Below are positions 56,250 to 64,000 of a stretch of DNA of 64,000 nt, piece after piece. The translations under genes and the position numbers were made by a program. The stretch lies in the NCBI RefSeq assembly GCF_958298935.1, contig NC_084932.1, positions 10,457,501-10,521,500 on the forward strand, written 5' to 3'. Each line of letters begins with the position of its first letter. Position 1 is the stretch's first letter. Source of the DNA: Phragmites australis. Taxonomy: Eukaryota > Streptophyta > Magnoliopsida > Poales > Poaceae. Under the pieces are notes generated by a model. That model was given only the letters and a program-made list of their open reading frames with translations. It was not told the DNA's origin and did not search any database.

Positions 56250-56557
56250 GAAGAACGCTCCATGTCCACAAAAAGACATCGTCCAGGCCTCCAGCCTCCT
56301 CGACAATGAGATTTGCATCCTCAAGGAATGCAACCCTAGATTGGATCCCCACGGTTTTCCTCTGGGTTCTGGAATCTTCATCTCGCCTTAGGATTTAGGT
56401 CTAATTCGATGGGGTTCTCTATTTTTTGGTGGCACACAAGACGAGCTATAGTGGACAAACCTGGATCTAGAGTCGTTGAAGGAGAAGATTAAGGAGGACC
56501 AAGAGAAGATTAAGCTCAACAAGCAGCTGCCCTACCTCGTCAACAACATCGTTGAGA
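56250..56557 (+). pseudogene. RPT5: RPT5 (26S proteasome ATPase 6A) exon fragments
   Basis: RPT5 is an AAA-ATPase of the 19S regulatory particle that unfolds substrates; its N-terminal coiled coil starts near here. The first piece (about 56265-56326) reads KDIVQASSLLDNEICILKE, matching the family's S-T-EDIVRASRLLDNE-RVLKD region. After an intron-like gap of 114 bp with an acceptor CACACAAG, a second piece from 56441 reads [23 protein letters not shown] and [20 protein letters not shown]. The splice donor is missing (AATGCA where GT is expected) and CAG has become TAG. The AAA domain is absent, so no functional subunit is possible. Captured pieces keep their intron, so capture was from genomic DNA. 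Confidence 0.85.
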
Positions 56558-57559
56558 TGGGATGTCCTGCAGTGCCCTTGATTTCCTCCTATCTTGTTAG
56601 ATTCCGTGCTTTGGTCTGCATAATTGTTTCTCTAGTTAATTTAGGATCATGGAAGAATGAGTGAAAGTGATCAATTCTTTTTATGCATGTTACTGCTAGT
56701 ATTTTGTGATTTGATATGAACTTGCGCATGCTAGTACTTCTTCTTCTGACCTCATTTATTGGTAATTTACTCAATTTTTCGTTCTTATTGATGTGAGATC
56801 CTTATGTGCTAAAGGACAATTCTTCTATCAGAAACACTTGTCATCGTTGTTCCCCTATATGGATTTAGTTCCTTCAAACAACTAGGGGGTAGCTCGTCTT
56901 TGCAGTAGTAATTCTCTAATTTGAGTCACTATGATCAGTGACAACTAATTTGGAGAGTATGTGTTGTTCTGAAGACAAGTGAGAAATCTGTTTATCTGTT
57001 CATTTGATTCCTATCATTGACATCATACCCCTTTTGTTTGATTTTATTCCCACATTATTTTTAGGTTGATCATTGTACACCGTGGTGAAGATATTAAATT
57101 TTTAAGACTGCCAAAGCTATAATTCTTTTCGATCTTTCAATGTAGTTTAAGCGAAAAGTTCTTATTGGAAACAAGAATATCTGCTGTATTGTAACCAGAA
57201 GTTTGTTCATTTCATTGCAGTAAAGTTAACGGTAGTTTGTAACATGTATCAGTGGCTTTTTTTTGGACCTATAATATATATCAGTGCCAAGTAATCATGA
57301 CTATCCATGATTTTTTTTGTTTTCTAGAAAATGGCAACACTGCCGGCTCATAAATAAAACTGGCACTAATAGTCTGAGTATCAGTGTCGATCAGTGCCGG
57401 TTCTTTGTTATGGACCGACACTGATACTCATTATCAGTGCCAGTTCACAAATCATCACTAATAGTCATGGACTATCAGTGCCAAGTAATCAGTACTGATT
57501 CAAAAACCACCACTGATGGTGTTTTTGAGCTGGCACTAATGACTCTTTCTGTAGTAGTG

Positions 57560-57740
57560 ATATGTGAAATTGCATCGCACAACATTATTATGTATCTTTG
57601 CAATGCAATGATACTTTAACATTGGAGTTGTGGATGAGGTATCACATGCTGCTTATTTGAGTAATTTTACTACTTGTTGATGGTATGTGGCTATGTGTTA
57701 TTTAACCTTGTGGAGCTGATCTTTGTTGTCTTATGAAGAT
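57560..57740. other. Spacer between CACTA and gypsy elements
   Basis: About 180 bp with no recognised content. The missing 5' part of the gypsy element would have been joined here. Confidence 0.4.
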
Positions 57741-57745
57741 TTTAA

Positions 57746-60383
57746 TCAGGTGAGAATGTGCTCGGCCACATCCTGGGCCAGCACACACCCCTCCCGGGTC
57801 GCCAGTTCCTGGACCACGGCGGGGAGAGCCTCGAGGTGCCGAGCGATCTCCGAGAACCCAAGGGCAAGATGACCTAGCGTATCCAGCCCTTGGGAACCCA
57901 CCGTCACGGACCCGAGCCCGGCTGCCTCCACAGAGCCCCGCGCCTGCCAGAAGACATCCTGCATCATCGCCTTAACATGCGTCCGCTCTTCGCGGATGGC
58001 AATCCTCCTCGGCTTTCTTCAGCCGAGCTTCAAGACCTTTGTTCCTGGCAGGGACATCCTTCGCAGCCCGTGCCTCCAGGAGTTGGGCAGCCACCTCGGT
58101 ACGGGCCCGCTCTAATTGCTCGGCCCAGGCCTCGATGGCTTGCTCTCGGGCAGCCACGTGTGCCTCCTGGTCGGCGAGGCTCTCCTCCCGGGTGGCGAGC
58201 GCTGATGACGCTGGATCGGCGTCCATCTCGCGCAGCGCAATCTGCTCCTCCCGGTGGAGAACGTCGGCGCGGCCGCGTCCAAGATCTTGGGCTTGGCGGC
58301 GGAGGGCCATCTCGGCGGATAGTGAGGCTTCCTCCCTCTTGCCGACAGCCTCCTCCCATAAGGCAACCTCCTGCTCGCGTAAAGCAAGCTACTCCTCACA
58401 AGTGGCCAGCTCGCCGGCGCGCTCCTTCGACGCCTGGTCATGCTTCACCGCGAGCTCCCCCAAGCGTTCGACCTCCTTTTGTGCGACAACAGCCTCCTCG
58501 CACACCTCCTCCAAGGCCTCCCGCTCTGTAGTCAGCTCCTGCAGGGGCCTCTTGTAAGCCGTGCGGGCCATGGTCAAACGAGTCTCTAGGAGCTTGCGGG
58601 CCTCCTCCAGTTGACCCCTTTCATCAACAAGGGCGGCGCACTCCTCTTCGAGCTCGGCCTTCTCCACCACGATGGCCGCCTCAAGCCGCCCGATGACCTC
58701 CCGAGCACTCCCCAGCACCTCGGGGAGGGGTTTCGGGGCCTGGCCAGGGGATGGCCGAGAGCTGGATTCCCTCCACGCCTTTTCAGCAGAGGCGCTCGGG
58801 GACCCCGACGACAGTCGCGCTAGTGCCACCCTTGTCGCGACGGCCTCCCCTGAAGCCGGTAGCTCCTTCCCAGTCGAAGTGTTTGGGGCAGAGCCAGCCA
58901 GGCCTCTCAATTCAGGGCCGGGGGGAGGCCTCAGTTGCTCGGGAGACGCTCGGCTTCCTGAAGAGCCCTTGGGCGGCCTGGAATGGGAAGAGATCAACCC
59001 CCATCCAAAACACGGGCAAAATGAGCTCGAAGAAAAAAGGGGCTTATATGGTTTTTGGCCCGCGGTACCGCCATCGGGATCGTGGGATTTGGAACTCGGG
59101 GGCCTTCGGCCTGGGCTCCGGCCTTCTCCTCTTCGGGGGTGGGCTCTGGCCCCCGGGTCATTGTGAACTGGCCCCAGCATCCACCCCGGCCGGCCGACGG
59201 CCGTCGCGCTGCCAGCCGTCGGCCGAGGCTCTCGGCGTGGGGATGGCGGAGGTGATGGCGACGGAGAGGGCGAAGACGGTAGGGCAATGGGTGACCAGGG
59301 ACACTTCCCCTTGCCCCCCTGGCTCGACGATCTGCCATCGTCTGCGGCAGCGCCCCGCCCTCCGTTGTCGTCTGCCCCGGGAATGTGCAGTGCCCCGGGG
59401 TCTCGGTGCCCCGAGCGGTCCGTCGGCCCCTGGGCGTCAAAGACCGGCATAGACTCCGACAGAGCCGTCCGGCACGGGTCTGAACAGAGCGCCAGGTCTT
59501 CACGTGGTAGGACCACCCGGGCGAGGTCTTCGACGCCGGTTATCACCTTGAGCAGCGCCGCCAGGGCCCACTCATCGAGGTTCCCGCCGTTGCCTATACG
59601 CGTCCTCATCACATCGCGAGACCCGGTGTACATCCAGGAGGGACGGACGCGTTCCCTCAGGGGGGCCAACCGGCGGCACAGGAAGTTGGCGACCACCATC
59701 AGCGAAGTGAGCCCCGCCTGACGCAGATCTTTGATGCAGTTCAGCACTGGGCGTAGGTGGGCATCCTCCGCAGGAGCGGACTCCCAGACCCGCTTGTTGG
59801 ACTCCGTCGGCGATCGGGGTAGCAAAAGGCGGTCGTGGGGGCTGACGTCGACATAGACCCAGTCCTAGCGCCAGTCGTCCCACTTGTCACGCAACACCTG
59901 CTGGATGTAGGCATCGCCGACACCCTCCTGCAGGCGAAAGTTGCAGCAGCCCATGACCTCCGCATCGTCTGACCCTTTCTTCTTCCCGACCGCCCGGAGG
60001 ACGAAGAAGTGCCGGAACAGTGCCACAGACGGCGACACCCCTACGAACATCTCGCAGAGGTGGGCGAAGACCGCCAAGATCACCACTGAGTTCGGGCTCA
60101 GGTGGGCCAATTGGACAGCGTAGGTGTCCAGCACCTGCATGAAGAATGCCGAAAACGGCGGCACTAGACCGGCGGCCACGAAAGAGGCGAAGATGACGAT
60201 CTACCCGGGCCCACGTGGGGCGGGTGGATGGGTGGCCGGTGTCACCACCGATGCTCCCCGCTGGCCAGCGGGGACCATAAGCTTCCGCACCTTCTTCGCG
60301 CCCTCCTCGTTCAGGAGGCAGTTTTTTGGCAGAATGGCGCCGTCGTTCGATGCTTCCCAATGGCTGCCTCCTGCCCTTGGCAT
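57746..60383 (-). pseudogene. Antisense ORF of the gypsy element (putative gypsy-type transposon protein)
   Basis: Reading leftward from ATG 60383 (MPRAGGSHWEASNDGAILPK) the frame continues to about 58000, broken only by three TAG codons (60201, 59865 and 58389). A frameshift near 58000 leads to an ending at 57746. The N-terminal third (AGLVPPFSAFFMQVLDTYAV, LSPNSVVILAVFAHLCEMF, LFRHFFVLRAVGKKKG, DKWDDWR) is the conserved domain known as a putative gypsy-type transposon family (PF04195-like). The middle is Pro/Ser/Arg-rich and low-complexity. The C-terminal third is a long coiled coil rich in Ala, Glu, Arg and Leu. It is antisense to the LTR orientation. Function unknown. Confidence 0.75.
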
Positions 60384-60805
60384 TTTTAGGGGTGAGAAAT
60401 GCGCTGGAAGTGGCTAGAGTCAAGGTGCACTGAAGGCTAAGAGAGGCTCCCAGTGCTAAAGAATGGCGAAGGCAAGAATGGTTATGAAGGAAGGCGACGG
60501 TCCGTTGCTTCTCCCCTTTTTTATTGCTGGGAGTTCAAACGCCTTATTCCTCGGTGCAGTAAGTGAGGCATGTTTTTCTCAGTCCGCACGGAAGCCTGGG
60601 CATCTCCCGTCTCATCATTGCCTTCTTCAAAAGTCGAAATGGCGCGTGCCCTTTCTGCTCCTCCTTGGGTTATACCAAGAGCTTGGGCCTAAAAATTGCA
60701 AGGCCCGCAAAGATTTTGGCATCGGCGACAGAAAGCCACGTGGCACCAATGCTGTGATTGGCCTCAAAGAAATAGGGCCCCACCCTCAGTCTCCAGTCCA
60801 TTGTC

Positions 60806-60827
60806 TGCCGATGGGCCTGGGGGCTAC
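60806..60827 (+). other. Polypurine tract of the gypsy element
   Basis: GGGCCTGGGGGCTAC ends at the first base of the LTR. It is where plus-strand DNA synthesis would have been primed, and it fixes the element's orientation as +. Confidence 0.75.
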
Positions 60828-61807
60828 TGTCGGTGATATGGGATCCAGGGGTTCCCGAGTCCCGAGGCCAAGACAGCGCGGTGCCACATGGCGCCTTCCG
60901 GTTGGGACCACCTCCTCGAGGACCCGAGGAAAGCACGGTCCGGGAGTGGGTGCTCGGGGCCAAGAACTTGGTCCCCGAGCACCCAGAGAGCCCCGAGCAC
61001 CCGGCGAGCCCCATGCCGGTGGACTCCGCACGGACTCCACGATGAGGTGTCGGTCGGTGGGAGGCTCGATGCTGCATTTAATGGGGAGCATGAATGGTCA
61101 CATCCAACCACTCTCCCCCACGCCTGCCGTTCTGAATACGTCAGGCCCTGCCGCCGCCTGGCAGGAAGGCGTGTGAACAATTAATACAGTAGGTCCCATC
61201 GCATGTCCCCTCGCGGGGCCCATGAAGAAAGACGGCTTGAAGATATCTTTGATGGGCTTGAGGCTTATCGCTCTGTTACATCTGACTATGTCAGACCTAC
61301 CTTGACCAAACGGGAATGAGAGAGTACTCAGAAGTTGGCCGGTGGGTGCCCCTGCGCCTGCTAAAGCTGGAACGCGAAGACCGATGGAACCGTCCAAGGG
61401 AAGTATTTTCAACCCTCTGTAACATCAACTATAGACCAATGATGGTCACTTTCTATTTATTGTTTACAGAAACTTGTGCCCTCGTTCTGGGCATTCCCTG
61501 AAGGGCCTCCCCCCGGTAGATAAAGGGGGGGGGGAGCACTTTGTAGAAAAGATAGGAAAAAAGAGAAAAGATGAAAGGAGAGGAGCATTGAAAAGATATT
61601 GGACACACATGAGCAGGGTATTATGCCTCCGCGTGGCCTGAACCTGTCTAAATTCTTGGTGCATTCATTTCTACTAGCTGATGATCCATCCCTCCTAAGT
61701 CCCACTCGCATTAACCTCGCGTACGAGGTAGTTCCAGGACCAGCCATCCGGCCGAATCTCAAAGGGGGTCCCTCAGGATCCCCGCTCGCGGTGTTCATCC
61801 ACCGACA
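60828..61807 (+). repeat. 3' LTR of the gypsy element (980 bp)
   Basis: It starts TGTCGG and ends CCGACA, giving perfect 6-bp inverted terminal bases. The next five bases, GGGTG, would be the right target duplication but the left partner is not in view. A GGGGGGGG run lies at 61525-61534. Confidence 0.8.
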
Positions 61808-64000
61808 GGGTGTGAGTACAAAACTGTACTCCACAAGTGTAGGGAAAACATGCTATAGGGATTAAGTCAAGGAAAATTTAGACACGGTTAACTACACTAA
61901 GTAGCGTAACCTATGACTCCAACATCAGGCAACCTATTTACTATGTGTGAAGACACTATTATAGCAAGAGGAATGACTCATTGGATTCCATTCGACTACC
62001 AATACTCAATAGGTAATTCCATTACCTGGCTACCTAACTAACCATACTAAACCCTGATCCCATCTAATCCTGAAGAAGTCCAAGTTCGCTCTTATCCGTG
62101 AGCACGGTTGATCGACCAAATAGATACTCTGCAGAGTTTGCACAGCTTTCCCCACAAGTCGTGAATCTATGTTGCTTCAAACTTCTAGGGTGTGGAGTCG
62201 AGGTCCCACTACAAGGCTTTTACAAAGCTCCCACCAACTTGCAGGCAGTTAGTGAGGTTTCACTGCTAACAAACTATTACATCGCTGCAGAAGCCCCCTC
62301 TTGTGCCACTTAACCGTCCAACGGTGCCCACAAAGTTAGATGGGTGGCTAATTAGTTGACCAGGCCATACCCATATAGACCTTGTGGTTGTACGGATTCA
62401 CTTGGTTATGTGTTCAAGAACCGGTCCTTAGGATCTCACACAGGAACAACCACAAGCCTGTTGTAATAGCACCACCTCAAATCAACTATCCTGATATGAT
62501 CCCTATACCATATTGCTACAAGATTACCATACCCATTTCTGGTTGTATAGACATTAGTCAAGATTAACAACTTCCCTAACTACGACTCCACTAGCATATA
62601 CTACCCATTATAGCCCATGGTTAAACTACAGCGACAAGGAATAATCACACAAAGTTAGTAAACCCTAACATAGGATTTCCATTTAGACAAACATGCAATC
62701 GAAGGATAAATAACTACACATGAATCCTAAAATAGGGGCAAAATGTTCAAGGACACTTGCATTCAGCAGAGGGTGGCTCAAAGTCTTCGAAAGCTTGATC
62801 TTGAAGATTCCCGAACTGCTCACCACCTAATCGACAAACTAGAAAATGCACACAATAGAAACTACTAAGAACAGTACACCAAACAGTACTAAAACTAGGT
62901 AAAAAAAACCCTATAAAAGGTTCTACACATCACCACGAACATTTGAGGGCAAAAATCACCCAAATCGGAGCTACGAGCAAAAAGTATTGAGCTTTTGAAG
63001 TTCCAGGGGCTAAACTGCAAATTTTACTTGAATTTCGGAGAAAAACCAGAATTGATTTTATATTGGAAATTCTAATTATGATGTCAGAAATCAAAACCGA
63101 TTTAATTTTCAATTGGAAAAGCTCATGGAATATGCCCATGGACCCGTGGACCACAGCCTGAAGGCCGGTCCACTGGTCCATGGTGGACTGGTTACACAAC
63201 TGAAGGGGTATGTGATGTAGGCCGTTGGATTGAGATCCGAAGGCCGGAGTTCAAAGGGGTGACGGATGGACTCAGATGGGTGGCGTTGGACGGGAAAGCG
63301 GCTAGCCGATGATGACAATCGCCAGAACCTCGCTGGAACGATGCAAAATTGCGCCACTGACCACGAAACTCCATGGGACAAAGCGTGAAAGGAAGAGGAG
63401 CTCGCGGGGAATCTATACCGAGGCTTATTGCAGGTGGAGGAGGACCGAGGGCTATCAGCGATAGAGAATGGGGACATCAGGGCTCCGACCTCAATGCGAC
63501 GGCGTCCAACACTGGAGAAACACCGAGAAGCGGTAGGAAACTTCGGCGGAGACCCTACGACACCAAAGAGGGAAGAAACATGATCAAATGCGGCTCGAAC
63601 ACGGAGAATAGGTGCTGCGACAGAGCTCACCGGAGTTGAGGAAGAATGCGGTGCCGACGGCGATTCCGAGCGAAAACAGGGGGAAACGGGTGGAATGGAT
63701 GAGGAACGTCGTAAAGAAGACGATGGCCGGCTTAAATACTTGAGCGAGGGAGAGAAGTGGTCGGATTTGAAGGGATTTGGCTAGCAGGTTAAATTCCATA
63801 ATTAAGACATTTTCCAAACATGAGAGGGTTTAAGGAGGGGGAAACAACCGGGAAGGAGGGAATAGGGGGCGGGGATTTCGTCTATGCACTTTAATCGATG
63901 ATTAATGGTGCGGGAGGGCGGCAATTTTGAAACGGTGCGTGATTTTGGGGGCATTTTGACTAGCGGCGGGAGGTGGCTTGGCTCGGCTTAGGCGGGGCCC
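61808..64000 (-). other. Probable retroelement LTR or leader sequence, unresolved
   Basis: The first part (61808-62900) has no coding signal. The part at 62930-63820 looks like an LTR or leader of a grass Ty3/gypsy element read on the minus strand, with a CG-rich Ser/Arg-coding but low-complexity frame (63109-63630). The rest to the window end is G-rich. I see no intact gene, no LTR boundary and no protein domain here. Confidence 0.35.

Larger units (their letters stand above)
55696..57559. mobile_element. CACTA-like element carrying a captured host gene fragment
   Basis: The right end reads GACTCTTTCTGTAGTAGTG (reverse complement CACTACTACAGAAAGAGTC), a proper CACTA terminus. Both sides have subterminal repeats such as ACCGGCACTGATA, TCAGTGCCGGTTC and GCCAGTTCACAAATCATCAC (55700-55860 and 57350-57545). 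The left terminus is degenerate (GTGCTACTCCATCAG), so its position is approximate and the 3-bp duplication is not confirmed. No transposase is present; the middle holds pieces of RPT5. Confidence 0.7.
57741..61807 (+). mobile_element. 3' part of a Ty3/gypsy element with one LTR
   Basis: A polypurine tract (TGGGCCTGGGGGCTAC) directly precedes an LTR of 980 bp (60828-61807) that begins TGTCGGTGATATGGG and ends TTCATCCACCGACA. Upstream lies a long minus-strand coding region. No pol, 5' LTR or primer site is present in this window. LTR start and purine tract resemble those at 28277-29012, so both may belong to the Tat-like group. Confidence 0.7.

Noticed and set aside
58751..59452. 233-codon plus-strand frame
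   Set aside because: Overlaps the better supported minus-strand gypsy ORF, and its own sequence is Pro/Arg/Gly-rich without a domain.
60463..61176. 237-codon plus-strand frame across the gypsy purine tract and LTR
   Set aside because: It crosses an LTR boundary and has no domain; open by GC bias.

Overview
The window is a plant nuclear sequence, almost certainly from a grass. Evidence: intron-containing plant genes with GC-rich first exons, Stowaway, Tourist and hAT-type MITEs, CACTA elements with TNP2-type transposase remains, and Copia and Ty3/gypsy retrotransposons whose decayed proteins resemble grass families. The species cannot be named from the sequence. All assignments come from reading the sequence; no database search was run.

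Two intact host genes are visible, both on the + strand. The first (7436-8731, 4 exons, 332 aa) is a secreted class III peroxidase with a TATA box and a 58-nt CT microsatellite just before its ATG. The second (40441-50595, 16 coding exons, 1204 aa) is a type III phosphatidylinositol 4-kinase beta with the plant-specific charged repeats in exon 1 and a complete PI3/4-kinase catalytic domain. Its first intron appears to start with GC, and intron 5 carries a hAT-type insertion with an 8-bp target-site duplication.

The rest is mostly transposable elements. 0.3-1.7 kb: Mutator-like element with long inverted repeats and 9-bp TSD. 1.9-5.5 kb: Tourist-like MITE, a possible CACTA element, and an LTR-like stretch. 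9.7-10.5 kb: Stowaway and hAT-type MITEs. 11.7-14.5 kb: a complete gag-only Copia element with 5-bp TSD. 15.2-18.3 kb: a deletion-derivative CACTA element. 20.2-24.6 kb: a decayed CACTA transposase gene with a nearly full domain set. 24.7-37.3 kb: a Copia (SIRE-like) polyprotein broken by a solo LTR (25.9-27.4 kb) and by a reverse-oriented Ty3/gypsy (Tat-like) element (28.3-35.7 kb), which itself holds another long LTR. 52.1-55.7 kb: a wrecked Ty3/gypsy element containing a hAT-type MITE. 55.7-57.6 kb: a CACTA-like element carrying exon fragments of the 26S proteasome ATPase RPT5. 57.7-61.8 kb: the 3' part of a Ty3/gypsy element whose LTR is preceded by a large antisense coding region. 61.8-64 kb: probable retroelement LTR or leader sequence.

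The two genes do not form a pathway with each other. The most notable observations are the RPT5 capture, the predicted GC-AG intron in the kinase gene, perfect tandem duplications of 102 bp and 184 bp (the latter in the kinase promoter), an exon-edge duplication inside a kinase intron, and the antisense ORF in the gypsy element. I saw no clear sign of a wholly new type of biological system.
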